In this document: one piece after another, positions 36,361 to 45,821 of the stretch | How the letters are laid out: each line of letters opens with the position of its first letter | Numbering within the stretch: position 1 is the stretch's first letter | Made by a program: the position numbers and the translations under genes | Source: an uncultured Synechococcus sp. | GTDB lineage: Bacteria > Cyanobacteriota > Cyanobacteriia > Phormidesmidales > Phormidesmidaceae | Reading direction: 5' to 3' | Assembly (NCBI GenBank): GCA_937911865.1 | Contig: CALDSK010000024.1 | Location: 1 to 64,000 of the forward strand | DNA length: 64,000 bases | The notes under the pieces: model-generated | The model's input: the letters and a program-made list of their open reading frames with translations, nothing else | Database searches by the model: none | What the model was told of the DNA's origin: nothing

Positions 36361-39153
36361 ATGATTGCAATTCAGCCAAAAACTCGTCAGATTCTTGGGG
36401 TCAATCAGCAAGCCTACCAGTCGCTGAAAGCTTCGATGAGTCTCAACCTGCGCCGACAGCTGTTAATCGCGGTATGCGATAACGTTTTGCTGCAAAATCA
36501 GCTGGCGACTCAGCTAGAGAACGATTTGGCTCAAGAAACCTGGTTTGCGCCTCAGTTTAACGCTGGACCCACCAAGGGGAGATCGCTATCGTTGGAGCGA
36601 GTGGTGTTCGATCCAGAAGATGCCCATTTGCCCCGGCAGGTTGCGCATTGGGTTCGGCAAATGACCCTGTCGGCAGGTAACCTTCCTGAGGGTAATTTGC
36701 CTCAGGTGCAGGTGCTAGGGATCGAGCAAATGACCCGGCAGCCTGCGATTATTCAAAATCATTTTCTGCGATCGCTCGAACAGGTTGAAGCGCTCTTGCC
36801 GCGCCTAAATACCAGCTTGCTGGTGTGGGTTCCCTGGCCCTGGCTGCGTACAATTCAATCGTCATCGCCGACGTTTTGGAAGTGGCGCAACGCGGTGTTT
36901 GAATTTGTCAGCGACCCAACGCCGACCTCCTTGATGCCCTCAGAGATGTCACCGTCTGAGTCGCGATCGCTACAAGACGAAAGACAGGCTGAGCGTTTTG
37001 CAGAAGAGGCTAGTACCTTAAAAAATGCTAGACGAAATGCGCCCTCTGGTGGCGTAGGTCTGTCCAATTCGTCAGGAGATGTTCCGTCTGCTGCTCAGCG
37101 CGATCGCGCCAATCCGCTCGGCGCTACCCCAATTAGTAATGGCGCAGCTAATAGTCCTGCAAACAGCAACTACGCTCAAGTCCCAGTCCCTGAGGTCGTG
37201 GCCCTCTACGGTGAAACCGATGACAGCGAACTAGGCGACGATGACCAGCCCGTTTTAGAAACTATCGCGACCTGGGACGCGGTAGATGTTTCAGCGGTTT
37301 CACTGCCGCCAGAGTCTGCACCGCCAGAGTCCGTATCACCAGAGTCCGCACCGCCAGAGTCCACGCCATCATCGGCAAACGGTGCCAATGCTTCGACTAG
37401 CAACGGCAGTACTAATAACGGTCTAGACAGCGGCCCAAACGGCCTGCGTTCTAGACATAGTCAGAATTCAAGCTTAGGTACGCCTGCCTCTGGCTCCCAG
37501 CCCCAAAAACATCAGCCAGATCTTGCGTACGACGCTGATTCTCAGAAGCTCGCTGAGCAAAGAGCCGCAGAGTCTGAGTGGGCAGAAGTCCTGAATCAGG
37601 CAGAAGAGCGTAGAGTGCAGGCTCAGCGAGAAGCCCAAAGAGAAACCGCACAGTACCTGGCCGATCAGGCAGCCGATCAGCCACTGGCCGATGCTGTCTC
37701 ATGGGATGACTACGACGCGGCCGATCTTGCTCATCTAGAGCGGCTTAGAGAAGAGGAAGAATTTCAAGCCTATCAGCAGGCAGAAGACGATCGGACTGCT
37801 GAAGAGACGCGTTTGAGCGCTGCGATGAATAGGACAGCGGACTATCGCAATGACGTTAGCCCTGGTCTTGAGACTCAAGAAAGTCCGCCGCCCGCGCTGC
37901 CTGACGATGAGTCTTATTTGAGAGATATTCCTGTGCCAGAAGCGATCGCTCAGGCACCTGCAGCGCAGGCGAGCGCTGAGCACAGCGCGGCAGATGATTA
38001 TTTTGAGGTAGGACACAGCTACCGACGGCGGATAGAAGCGGGCGAGCGGGGGCTAGATTTAATTGAACCTGCGATCGCTGCTTACGAAGGCGGATTGCGT
38101 TGCCTGAGTGGTCCCCATCCTGACTGGGGCAGCGGTCTCAACGATTTAGGCACGCTCTACTGGCTGAAGGCCCAGCAGCTGAGCGATCCGCAGCAGGTCG
38201 TAGACTGTATGCGTCACAGTGTTGAGCTGTACAGCGAGGCGCTGACCAAAATTGACTCGGCCCAAGCGGTCAATATGGCCTGTCAGCTGTATAGCAATCT
38301 GGGCGCGGTTTACAGCATGCTGGCAACTCAGCTAGATCCGGTCCATCACTTTACCCAGGCGGCCGAGGCCTACTTGCAGGCGCTGCCGCTCTGCTCACTC
38401 TCCGATGACCCAGAAGAGTTTGCAACGTTGCAAAACAGCCTGGGCTCTGTCTATTGGAAGCTCTCCCACTACGAACAGGATGCAGAACTCGTTCAGCTGC
38501 ACCTGCGGCAGGCAATTACCGCCTATGAGCAGGCACTGCTGGGCTACAGCCCTTCGCAAAGGCCGTTAGACTACGCCGCGGTGCAAAATAACCTGGGCAT
38601 TACCTATTGGAGCCTGGCTAAGCATGAGGTTCCGGTGTCAGCTTTGAAAAATGCGATCGCTGCCTATCGAGATGCGCTCAACTATCGGACGCCAGATAGT
38701 GAACCGGCCGCCTGCGCGATTACTTACAACAACCTGGCACTCGCCTACTGGGATCTATCGAAAGACGAAGGCATCGATAAGGATCATAAGATCCGCTATC
38801 AGCGCAACGCGGTTACTGCCTTTGAAGCCGCTCTGCAAACCGCAGGCACAGTCAACTCCCTAAGCCCCACCGATAGAGCCGCCATCTATCACTGTTTAGG
38901 TGATGTGCACGCGCAGATGGTAGAGAGTGGCTTGTCGCACAGTGAAGTAGCAGAAAGTTTGCAAAAGTCCCTGTATAGCTACATTCAGGCAATTGAAGGG
39001 ATGCCTGAAGAGTCGCCTGTTTTCCAGGCTCGGCTGTCGGCGATTATTGCTAACCTGAAGGCGCATCAAGAGCACTTAGGCTTGGCTAATCAGCAGGCGG
39101 CGCTAAACCGGGTGCCATCTTACCTGATTTCGCGAGTTATGCAGGTGTTGTAG
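36361..39153 (+). CDS. Large TPR protein with unknown N-terminal domain
   Basis: 930 residues from the ATG at 36361; an in-frame TTG at 36295 would add 22. The N-terminus (MIAIQPKTRQILGVNQQAYQ, to about 185) is globular and contains VWVPWPWLRTIQ; I do not recognise it. A disordered Ser/Pro/Glu-rich region with pentapeptide repeats spans about 195-400, then a charged helical stretch. From about 560 at least five tetratricopeptide repeats follow, each with N(D/S)LGxxYW-type helices. TPRs bind proteins, so a scaffold role is likely. Partner unknown. Confidence 0.75.
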   Translation: MIAIQPKTRQILGVNQQAYQSLKASMSLNLRRQLLIAVCDNVLLQNQLATQLENDLAQETWFAPQFNAGPTKGRSLSLERVVFDPEDAHLPRQVAHWVRQMTLSAGNLPEGNLPQVQVLGIEQMTRQPAIIQNHFLRSLEQVEALLPRLNTSLLVWVPWPWLRTIQSSSPTFWKWRNAVFEFVSDPTPTSLMPSEMSPSESRSLQDERQAERFAEEASTLKNARRNAPSGGVGLSNSSGDVPSAAQRDRANPLGATPISNGAANSPANSNYAQVPVPEVVALYGETDDSELGDDDQPVLETIATWDAVDVSAVSLPPESAPPESVSPESAPPESTPSSANGANASTSNGSTNNGLDSGPNGLRSRHSQNSSLGTPASGSQPQKHQPDLAYDADSQKLAEQRAAESEWAEVLNQAEERRVQAQREAQRETAQYLADQAADQPLADAVSWDDYDAADLAHLERLREEEEFQAYQQAEDDRTAEETRLSAAMNRTADYRNDVSPGLETQESPPPALPDDESYLRDIPVPEAIAQAPAAQASAEHSAADDYFEVGHSYRRRIEAGERGLDLIEPAIAAYEGGLRCLSGPHPDWGSGLNDLGTLYWLKAQQLSDPQQVVDCMRHSVELYSEALTKIDSAQAVNMACQLYSNLGAVYSMLATQLDPVHHFTQAAEAYLQALPLCSLSDDPEEFATLQNSLGSVYWKLSHYEQDAELVQLHLRQAITAYEQALLGYSPSQRPLDYAAVQNNLGITYWSLAKHEVPVSALKNAIAAYRDALNYRTPDSEPAACAITYNNLALAYWDLSKDEGIDKDHKIRYQRNAVTAFEAALQTAGTVNSLSPTDRAAIYHCLGDVHAQMVESGLSHSEVAESLQKSLYSYIQAIEGMPEESPVFQARLSAIIANLKAHQEHLGLANQQAALNRVPSYLISRVMQVL
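37306..37365. repeat. Four 15-bp coding repeats (PPES-rich)
   Basis: CCGCCAGAGTCYGCA-like units start at 37306, 37321, 37336 and 37351 and encode PPESA/PPESV/SPESA/PPEST. In frame, in the disordered part of the TPR protein. Confidence 0.88.
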
Positions 39154-39186
39154 GCCAAAAACTAGATATAGGCCAGAAACTGGATG
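39151..39186. repeat. 18-bp imperfect duplication beginning at the TPR gene stop codon
   Basis: TAGGCCAAAAACTAGATA (39151-39168) is repeated at 39169-39186 with three changes; the first TAG is the stop. Confidence 0.75.
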
Positions 39187-39252
39187 AGAGCTATACGGCT
39201 TCTTAAAGCGGTACGCTAACGGTAGTTACCTGCTTATAGATAGACACAACTC

Positions 39253-40146
39253 ATGCCGCTACTCATCGTTGCTGCGATTGTTATTGCCTTTATTGCGATC
39301 GCCTTTGCCCTTCAGAACAATACGCCGGTCGAAGTTCATTTGCTGGTTCAGCAGTTTGAACTTTCACTGGCGCTGCTGTTACTCACAACGCTGGCAATTG
39401 GCGTAGTGATTGGTCTGTTAGTTCTACTGCCTTCCTTGATAAAGCGAGGATGGCGCAGCTCCCGAGTCAAGCGTCAGGCGGCGGCTCTAGATGATCAGCT
39501 GCACGAGCGGGATCAGGCTCTGGCGAGTCAAAGTCAAAATACTGACCGTCTGCGGCAGAGCTATCAATACCTGTTGCAGGCATTGGGGTTGATTGATAAT
39601 AATACGGGGCTAATTTCTGCTCGGGTGCTATCGCAAACGCTGGCGGCGTTAATTAAGCAGATGAAGCTACAGCCAGGCAATCCGCAGTTTGATTCGATTG
39701 GACTGTTAATTGTGGATGCGCATCGCCGTGAGCCGTTAGGAGAAGTGGCAACCACTGAGCGTCAGAACACGTTGCTAGATGAAGCGATCGCCTCTGTTAT
39801 TCGCCAGAGTGTAACGCTCGATACCTGGTTGTACTGCGATAGCAGCGCCGCTGAAGGGGCGCAGTTTATGTGTGTGCTTACAGGGTTGGATAAGACGGGG
39901 TTGAAGCAGTACGGCGAGACGTTGCAAGCCGCGCTGGTAAAAGAACCGCTTAAGCTAAGCGATGATTCTGTTGTGGCCGTAGAGGCGAAGGTCGGTGGTG
40001 CGATCGCCGATCGTACTCACCCAACCAATCAAGAGAAAATTATCATTGACAAAGCCCATCAGGCGCTTGCGGAAGCGGGCAAGCGTCAGCTTAACCCGAT
40101 GAAGGGCCATCAGCCGATCAAAATTATTCAGGTGACTGACGTGTAG
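39253..40146 (+). CDS. LapA-domain membrane protein with degenerate GGDEF-like domain
   Basis: 297 residues. Two N-terminal helices (about 3-21 and 38-61) around FALQNNTPVEVHLL match the LapA/DUF1049 family. A coiled coil (about 70-100) leads to a C-terminal domain with the order of a GGDEF domain: a strand SIGLLIVDA, a late AEAKVGGAIADRTHP-type strand and a DKAHQALAEAGKRQ helix. The signature itself is EGAQF (201-205) instead of GGDEF, so it cannot make cyclic-di-GMP. Possibly a scaffold or nucleotide sensor at the membrane. The GGDEF relation is inference. Confidence 0.7.
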   Translation: MPLLIVAAIVIAFIAIAFALQNNTPVEVHLLVQQFELSLALLLLTTLAIGVVIGLLVLLPSLIKRGWRSSRVKRQAAALDDQLHERDQALASQSQNTDRLRQSYQYLLQALGLIDNNTGLISARVLSQTLAALIKQMKLQPGNPQFDSIGLLIVDAHRREPLGEVATTERQNTLLDEAIASVIRQSVTLDTWLYCDSSAAEGAQFMCVLTGLDKTGLKQYGETLQAALVKEPLKLSDDSVVAVEAKVGGAIADRTHPTNQEKIIIDKAHQALAEAGKRQLNPMKGHQPIKIIQVTDV

Positions 40147-40176
40147 TAACGGCGTCTAGGAACGGAGCTTAAATCA

Positions 40177-40216
40177 AAAAGACGGTCATCTTCCAGCGTG
40201 AAGATGACCGTCTTTT
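40177..40216. terminator. Bidirectional terminator between LapA-like gene and secG
   Basis: AAAAGACGGTCATCTT (40177-40192) pairs perfectly with 40201-40216 over an 8-nt loop; T-run on both strands. Convergent genes end on either side. Confidence 0.92.
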
Positions 40217-40242
40217 CGTTTTAGTGGGGCTTGCGTTGGCTA

Positions 40243-40482
40243 CTAGCCTGCTTGACCTAGCCAGCCGCCGCTCAGAATGACCGTCAACGCCATAAAGACA
40301 ATGAGCAGCAGCCAAGTTGCTCGGTTCAGCGTTTCTTCTGCGCTCTTAGTACTGGTAAACAGCTGAGCTTGACCGCCCAGTGCGCCCAAGCCATCGCCTT
40401 TGGGGCTGTGGAGTAAGACCAAAACGCAAACGCCAACGGCTGCGATCGCCCAAATAACTTTTACAACCGTAATTACGCTCAT
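40243..40482 (-). CDS. secG: Preprotein translocase subunit SecG
   Basis: 79 residues with two membrane helices (about 6-24 and 57-74) and the conserved cytoplasmic loop HSPKGDGLGALGG. It assists SecYE/SecA protein export. It lies downstream of gpmI on the same strand, a common cyanobacterial order. Confidence 0.95.
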   Translation of the reverse strand: MSVITVVKVIWAIAAVGVCVLVLLHSPKGDGLGALGGQAQLFTSTKSAEETLNRATWLLLIVFMALTVILSGGWLGQAG

Positions 40483-40581
40483 GGAAAATCCTCTGGCCTA
40501 GTCGCGGCCTCAAAATAGTGATTTGTATATCCTAGCTTAGCTCAGGCCTTAGCCGTTACCCCCGTTCCCAAAGCCTCAGCG

Positions 40582-42189
40582 CTAGCGCTGTAAAGATACC
40601 TTCACGGGCGTCCGGCTTTCTTTATAGTCTGCTGTGGCCTCCACAATCATCGATTGTCCATTCATATCTTCTGGAATCGGCAGCTGCATAATTTGTAGAA
40701 TCGTCGGCGCGACGTCGGCTAAGCAGCCACCTTCTTGTCTGAGTTCAACCTCACAGCCGTGGCCAGGAATTTTGAGTCCCTCGCCTTCAATCAGAATAAA
40801 CGGTACAGGATTGGTCGTGTGCGCAGTCCAGGGTCTGCCCTGCTCATCGTGCATGTACTCTGCATTGCCGTGGTCAGCAATAATCAGCGTGGTACCTCCG
40901 GCTCTGCCAATGGCAGAAACTAATCGCCCCACTTCATAGTCCACCGCTTCTAACGCATTAATTGTGGCGTCCATATTGCCTGTATGCCCTACCATATCTG
41001 GGTTGGCATAGTTCATCACAATTAGAGAATACTCTCGCTTGTTGATGGCTGCGATCGCCGCGTCCGTCACTTTTTTCGCTGACATCTTGGGATCTTTGTC
41101 ATAGGTCGCCACCATCGGGCTAGGGATCAGCTCTCGATCTTCACCGGGAAACGCGTCTTCTAGTCCTCCATTGAAGAAGTAGGTGACGTGAGCATACTTT
41201 TCGGTTTCTGCCGTACGAAACTGCTTAAGGCCATGGTTAGAGACCACTTCACCCAAAATATTGTTTAAGCTCTGAGGCTTGAATGCAACCCCTACGGGCA
41301 ATGACGGGTCGTACTGCGTCATAGTCACAAACGTCAGCGGCAAGATGGGATCTCGCTCAAACCCGGTGAAATCTCTTTTTACGAAAGCCTGCGTTAGCTG
41401 CCGGGCCCGGTCGGGGCGGAAATTAAAAAAGATCACGCCATCTTCTGCTGCCACTGCACCCGGTGCCAGACGAACGGGCTCTACAAACTCGTCATTGACC
41501 CCTGCTTCGTAAGATTGCTTTAGCGCTTCTAGCGCAGAAAGACCGACTCCCTCGCCGTCTTCACTCATCACGCGATAGACCTTTTCAACCCGATCCCAGC
41601 GATTATCTCTATCCATGGCGTAGTAACGACCGCTCAGCGTAACGATTTTGCCCAGTCCGATTGCATCAATGGCGGTCTGTAGCTTTTGCAGCGCCAACTC
41701 ACCATCTGTCGGTTTGGTATCGCGGCCATCGGTAATGGCATGGATGCACACTTTCGTCAGGCCCTGGGCTTTGGCCATTTCTACAAGCCCAATCAGATGG
41801 TTTAGATGGGAATGCACACCGCCATCAGAGCATAGGCCTACCAAATGCAGCGTACTATCTACGTACGCCACTTTCTGACAGACCTTTAGCAGGTCTAGGT
41901 TTTCTTGAATGGATTTGTCTTTAACCGCGTTAGAAATACGTACCTGTTCTTGCGGGACTACGCGTCCGGCCCCGATATTGAGGTGGCCAACTTCTGAATT
42001 GCCCATTTGTCCATCCGGGAGCCCAACATACTGCCCAGAGGTATTGATTTTGGCGCTGGGGTAGCTATCCCACAGACTATCGATGATCGGCGTGTTAGCA
42101 TGACTAACCGCGTTGCCGTTACTTTCGTTACGGCAGCCCCACCCGTCAAGAATTACCAGCACCATTGGAGAAATAGGGGAGCCTGCCAT
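40582..42189 (-). CDS. gpmI: 2,3-bisphosphoglycerate-independent phosphoglycerate mutase
   Basis: 535 residues from the ATG at 42187-42189, giving the usual MAGSPISPMVLVILDGWGC; an upstream ATG would add 17 unlikely residues. The alkaline-phosphatase-fold metal Asp (LDGWG), catalytic Ser in GNSEVGHLNIGAGR, the HSHLNH and DGRDT substrate loops and the C-terminal DHGNAE metal motif are present. It converts 3- to 2-phosphoglycerate in glycolysis and is manganese dependent. Followed by secG. Confidence 0.97.
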   Translation of the reverse strand: MAGSPISPMVLVILDGWGCRNESNGNAVSHANTPIIDSLWDSYPSAKINTSGQYVGLPDGQMGNSEVGHLNIGAGRVVPQEQVRISNAVKDKSIQENLDLLKVCQKVAYVDSTLHLVGLCSDGGVHSHLNHLIGLVEMAKAQGLTKVCIHAITDGRDTKPTDGELALQKLQTAIDAIGLGKIVTLSGRYYAMDRDNRWDRVEKVYRVMSEDGEGVGLSALEALKQSYEAGVNDEFVEPVRLAPGAVAAEDGVIFFNFRPDRARQLTQAFVKRDFTGFERDPILPLTFVTMTQYDPSLPVGVAFKPQSLNNILGEVVSNHGLKQFRTAETEKYAHVTYFFNGGLEDAFPGEDRELIPSPMVATYDKDPKMSAKKVTDAAIAAINKREYSLIVMNYANPDMVGHTGNMDATINALEAVDYEVGRLVSAIGRAGGTTLIIADHGNAEYMHDEQGRPWTAHTTNPVPFILIEGEGLKIPGHGCEVELRQEGGCLADVAPTILQIMQLPIPEDMNGQSMIVEATADYKESRTPVKVSLQR

Positions 42190-42775
42190 ACCAAAAAAAC
42201 CTCTAACGACTGCAACTGAAGTGAAAGTGCTTTGCATCAAATCATGTCAAGTTAGAGTACTCAGGCGTTTGCTGAGGATTATCCCTAAATCGACTCATTA
42301 CCACGATGCTGGCTTGGCAGCTGCTCCCGTGGATACCAAAGCGAGTAAAAAAGACTGGATGAAGCCTTCCCGGTGACAGGGTCTGTGACCGATGAAGCTA
42401 AAAAATAGCGGCCGTCAAAAATCCGCTATGAATTAATTTGGAAAAGCCGGTAATGCTAATTAACGCTCGAAGCGGCTTGCTTTTCCGTTGATCGCTGGGC
42501 AACAAATGACACACCCAAAAGACCACTATCAAGGAAGCTTGCATCTGAGAGAAGTCTTAGCGTAGCGTCATTTTTTCGAATTAACGTCTGAACTTAAGGT
42601 TTTTAACGGTGTTTTTATTTTTAAGGGGTAGATTCAGGAGATACCTCAGCGGTGCCCTTATCATCCCTCGTCAAAGATAGGTCTGTATATAAGTAATTAT
42701 TTAACATCAGTCTTTCCTAAAAATAAAGCGCTGTGTCGTTCAGCAATCAAACAGCGCTTTATCCTAGAGCTGATT
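42190..42775. other. Intergenic region with orphan hairpin
   Basis: It lies upstream of gpmI and downstream of an ABC-F gene, both leftward. At 42440-42486 GGAAAAGC pairs with GCTTTTCC with an inner AGCCG/CGGCT stem, and TAGCGG/CCGCTA pair at 42406-42428. These could end an unannotated small RNA. No convincing coding frame. Confidence 0.5.
42723..42762 (-). terminator. Terminator of the ABC-F gene
   Basis: ATAAAGCGCTGT (42723-42734) pairs exactly with ACAGCGCTTTAT (42751-42762); it lies 13 bp past the leftward stop codon. Confidence 0.85.
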
Positions 42776-44512
42776 CTATGCACCTTTTCCGGCCGCCTGT
42801 GCCTGACGTTTCTGCCGCTGCTTGTCTTTTTGCTTCTGGCGCTTAGCAGCGCTTTTAGCCGCTTTTTCTGCCTCTATTTTCTCTAACCTGGCGCGTTCTT
42901 TTTCTTCGGCAATTTTGTCTAGGTAGTAGTGATAGTCACCCTGATACTGCCGCAGTTCTCCGTCTCGAATCTCAACGATTTTGTTGGCGACTTGAGAGAC
43001 AAAGAAGCGGTCGTGAGACACGATCAGGGCTGTGCCATCGTAGTTCTGCAGCGCATTTTCCAGCATTTCTTTCGCTGGAATATCCAGGTGGTTAGTCGGC
43101 TCGTCTAAAATCAGCAGATTTGCGGGTTGTAGCAGCATTTTAGCGAGGGCCAAACGCGCTTTTTCGCCACCGCTTAGGGCCTCTACCTGCTTAAAGGCCG
43201 AATCGCCGCTAAACAAAAATCGACCGAGCAGGGTCCGAACTTCTTCATTTTTCCAGTCTGGAACCTCGTCGTGAATGGTTTCCATAACGGTCTTGCTCAG
43301 GTCCAAGGCTTCCGCCTGGTTCTGCTCAAAATAGCCGGGGATCACGTTGTGATTGCCGATGGTGGCGTTGCCGTCATCGGGCGTTTCGCTGCCGATAATT
43401 AGCCGTAGTAGCGTAGACTTGCCGGCACCGTTGGGGCCGACGAAGGCAATGCGATCGCCCCGTTCTATTTCTAGCGACGCTCCAAGAAACAAAATTTTGT
43501 CTCCGTAGCTGTGGGTCATATCATCAATGGTCACCACTTCTCGCCCGCTACGGGGTGCTGGCTGAAACTGAAACTGCAAGCCTCGCAGATCGGCTACAGG
43601 TGCTTCTACTCGTTCTACTTTCGCCAGTAGCTTCTCTCTACTTTTGGCTTGCGTACTGCGCGTGGCGCTCGCTCTAAACTTATCGACAAAGGTTTGCTGC
43701 TTTGCCAGCTCTTTCTGCTGCCGCTCAAAGGTGCTCAGCTGAGCTGCCTGCATTTCTGCCTTTTGTTCTAGATACGCGCTGTAGTTACCGAGGTAGGTGG
43801 TCGAAACGCCCCGCTCGGTTTCGACAATGGCGGTGCACAGGCGATCTAAAAACTCTCGGTCGTGGGACACAATGACCATCGGGATCGTCAGCCCCTTGAG
43901 ATAATTTTCTAGCCATTCAATGGTTTCTAAATCCAGATGGTTAGTCGGCTCGTCTAGCAGCAGCAGATCGGGCGACTGCAGCAGCACTTTGCCCAGTCCC
44001 ATGCGCATCTGCCAGCCGCCACTGTAAGAGCTAACTAGGCGATCGCCTGCGTCTTGATCAAACCCCATCTCGGGCAAGATCTTTTCGATACGTGCTTCTA
44101 GCCCATAGCCATCTAAAGCTTCAAACTGGCGCTGCTTTTTGTCTAGCTGACTGATTAGCTTGTCCAGTTCTTTGGGGTCGGCACTCTCCATCTTGAGCGG
44201 AATCTCGGCTAGCGCCTGCTGAATCTTGTTGGCTTCTGTAAAAACGGTCCAGAATTCCTCTCTGACCGTTCGTCTAGGATCAACTTCAAATTCTTGATTG
44301 AGCGCGGCGATATGCATGCCACTAGGGCGGATGATGCTGCCAGCGGTGGGCTCTATCTCACCTTGAATAATTTTTAGCTGGGTTGACTTTCCAGCGCCGT
44401 TGACGCCGACAAGTCCGATGCGTTCGCCTACCTTTACTTCCCAGTTGATGTCCTTAAGGACTTCTCCAGTGGGATAAATCTTACTGATATTTTCTAGGCG
44501 CAGCATAGACAA
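42776..44512 (-). CDS. ABC-F family ribosome-associated ATPase
   Basis: 578 residues. Two ABC cassettes: Walker A GVNGAGKST (about 36-44) and GPNGAGKST (about 354-362), signatures YSGGWQMR and LSGGEKAR, each with LLLDEPTNHLD-type Walker B. Between them is the P-site tRNA-interaction motif region (KQQTFVDKFRASATRSTQAK), and a basic Lys/Arg coiled tail ends the protein. There is no membrane domain. ABC-F proteins act on stalled or antibiotic-bound ribosomes; the subfamily (Uup/YdiF-like) cannot be set from sequence alone. Confidence 0.93.
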   Translation of the reverse strand: MSMLRLENISKIYPTGEVLKDINWEVKVGERIGLVGVNGAGKSTQLKIIQGEIEPTAGSIIRPSGMHIAALNQEFEVDPRRTVREEFWTVFTEANKIQQALAEIPLKMESADPKELDKLISQLDKKQRQFEALDGYGLEARIEKILPEMGFDQDAGDRLVSSYSGGWQMRMGLGKVLLQSPDLLLLDEPTNHLDLETIEWLENYLKGLTIPMVIVSHDREFLDRLCTAIVETERGVSTTYLGNYSAYLEQKAEMQAAQLSTFERQQKELAKQQTFVDKFRASATRSTQAKSREKLLAKVERVEAPVADLRGLQFQFQPAPRSGREVVTIDDMTHSYGDKILFLGASLEIERGDRIAFVGPNGAGKSTLLRLIIGSETPDDGNATIGNHNVIPGYFEQNQAEALDLSKTVMETIHDEVPDWKNEEVRTLLGRFLFSGDSAFKQVEALSGGEKARLALAKMLLQPANLLILDEPTNHLDIPAKEMLENALQNYDGTALIVSHDRFFVSQVANKIVEIRDGELRQYQGDYHYYLDKIAEEKERARLEKIEAEKAAKSAAKRQKQKDKQRQKRQAQAAGKGA

Positions 44513-44823
44513 TGCGTCTCCGTAATGACAGTGAATTTGATTCTTGAGATCGAGTTTCGAATCTAATTTGAATCTAAATTTCGAGCTTGAGACCCTCTAT
44601 AAAGCGAGGAACGACTGTCTTCGCTGGCAAAGGGATTGGAATGAATAAAGTGCTTAGCACTTAGCGTGACCTAGCAAGACTTGCAGCCTTTGATGCTGAT
44701 GCAAGCTAAGTGCAGAGAGCTGTATCTGGGCGGTGTATGCGGGCTGATTTATGTAGACGTTGCCAATCAGCTGTCAGGCATCTTAACAAAAGTATAACAA
44801 ATCGTGATGAAGAAACGTTTCGC

Positions 44824-44829
44824 TATAAT
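44824..44829 (+). promoter_or_regulatory. Candidate -10 box
   Basis: Exact TATAAT preceded by GC, about 160 bp before the ATG at 44986; the hexamer 17 bp upstream (ATCGTG) is a poor -35, so an activator may be needed. Confidence 0.4.
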
Positions 44830-44891
44830 GCCAAACAATCTTGATAATGGCTTTAAGATTTCCCAAACGGATGCTTTTCGCACCAGCTTAT

Positions 44892-44921
44892 TGAACTGGC
44901 TTTTATTGAACTGGCTTTTAT
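44892..44921. repeat. 15-bp perfect tandem duplication before a start codon
   Basis: TGAACTGGCTTTTAT at 44892-44906 repeats exactly at 44907-44921, just ahead of the first possible start (44926-44929) of the secreted-protein gene. Confidence 0.93.
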
Positions 44922-44985
44922 CGTCTTGATGTCTCCGCTTTATTCTCAGCCCCTTGCAAACCTGGCAAATACCGGGTTCTTAGCT

Positions 44986-45780
44986 ATGTCTTTCGCTTTC
45001 TTCTCTACTCGATCAGTGGCAATGCTTTTATTGCTGCTGTTGGCACCGAGCGCCCTGGCCGTAGAGTCGGTGAGTGATCCCTCAGTGAGTGATCCCTCAG
45101 TAAGTGAGCCAGCAAGTGAGCCAGCAAGTGAGCTAGCGCCGCCCGCAGAATTCACGTCTCCTGAGCCGCTGATTCCGGCAGAGGATGACGCGGATGTTCC
45201 AGAAATGGCTAACTACTCAGATGGCAACATTTCTATTGACTACCCAGCGACCTGGGAGGTAGATCTGAATGAGACCGGGGAAATCGCTATCGACAGTGCT
45301 ACTGAATCGCTGGAGAGCAAGGTAGAGACAGAGGTTTTTCAGGTGGCTGCACCACCGGGACCGCTGGTCGATGCCAATATTGACAGCTTTATTGAGGAGG
45401 GCTCGGCAGTCAGTCGCTATAGCGAGGTCACGATTGACGATCAATCTGCGCTGGTCGTGTGGCTGGCCGCTCGCCCGGAGGAGCTGAGTTCTGCGATCGC
45501 AACTTTTATAGGCTATGGCGACAACACCGTCTTCCTCTTCAGTCGCTACAACCCTGACAATGCCACTGCTGAAGATAATATCTTAAGGCTCCACAGCTCT
45601 TTTACGAATCTGACATTGTCAGAAGCCGATGCTGACGCTGACGGCGTGACTGAGTCTGTGTCTCCTGATTCTAGTTCTCCCGACGAGACTGCTCCTGTCA
45701 GCGAACCCGTTGATTTACCCGTTGACTTGGACGAAAGCTTTAGAGAGAGATCGCCGGATTCCCCTGGAAATAGACGGTAA
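44986..45780 (+). CDS. Secreted PsbP/DUF1795-like protein
   Basis: 264 residues from the ATG at 44986, which gives a clean signal peptide (MSFAFFSTRSVAM, Leu run, cut after SALA); earlier TTG/ATG starts at 44926-44929 are possible. After the cleavage site is a repeat region (SDPSV/SEPAS, encoded by 15-bp and 12-bp DNA repeats). A globular domain (about 75-215) begins YSDGNISIDYPATWEV, like the N-terminal strand of PsbP/Mog1-fold proteins. The tail is acidic and Ser/Pro-rich. Probably periplasmic or lumenal; function unknown. Confidence 0.65.
   Translation: MSFAFFSTRSVAMLLLLLLAPSALAVESVSDPSVSDPSVSEPASEPASELAPPAEFTSPEPLIPAEDDADVPEMANYSDGNISIDYPATWEVDLNETGEIAIDSATESLESKVETEVFQVAAPPGPLVDANIDSFIEEGSAVSRYSEVTIDDQSALVVWLAARPEELSSAIATFIGYGDNTVFLFSRYNPDNATAEDNILRLHSSFTNLTLSEADADADGVTESVSPDSSSPDETAPVSEPVDLPVDLDESFRERSPDSPGNRR
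45070..45134. repeat. 15-bp and 12-bp coding repeats after the signal peptide
   Basis: GTGAGTGATCCCTCA at 45070-45084 and 45085-45099, a diverged copy at 45100-45114, then AGTGAGCCAGCA at 45103-45114 and 45115-45126. In frame. Confidence 0.9.
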
Positions 45781-45821
45781 GGCCAAATTTGGCTGCCGCG
45801 AACAAAGTTCTTTCATTGGCT

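Larger units (their letters stand above)
44513..44985. other. Divergent intergenic region with probable promoter
   Basis: It separates the leftward ABC-F gene from a rightward secreted-protein gene. TATAAT lies at 44824-44829, with no clear -35. It is likely the promoter of the rightward gene. A 15-bp duplication lies at 44892-44921. Confidence 0.55.

Noticed and set aside
42301..42418. Possible gene remnant (GLAAAPVDTKASKKDW then a frameshift to VTGSVTDEAKK)
   Set aside because: Composition looks protein-like, but the upstream frame is not, there is no start or ribosome site, and one must assume a frameshift. I could not name a family.
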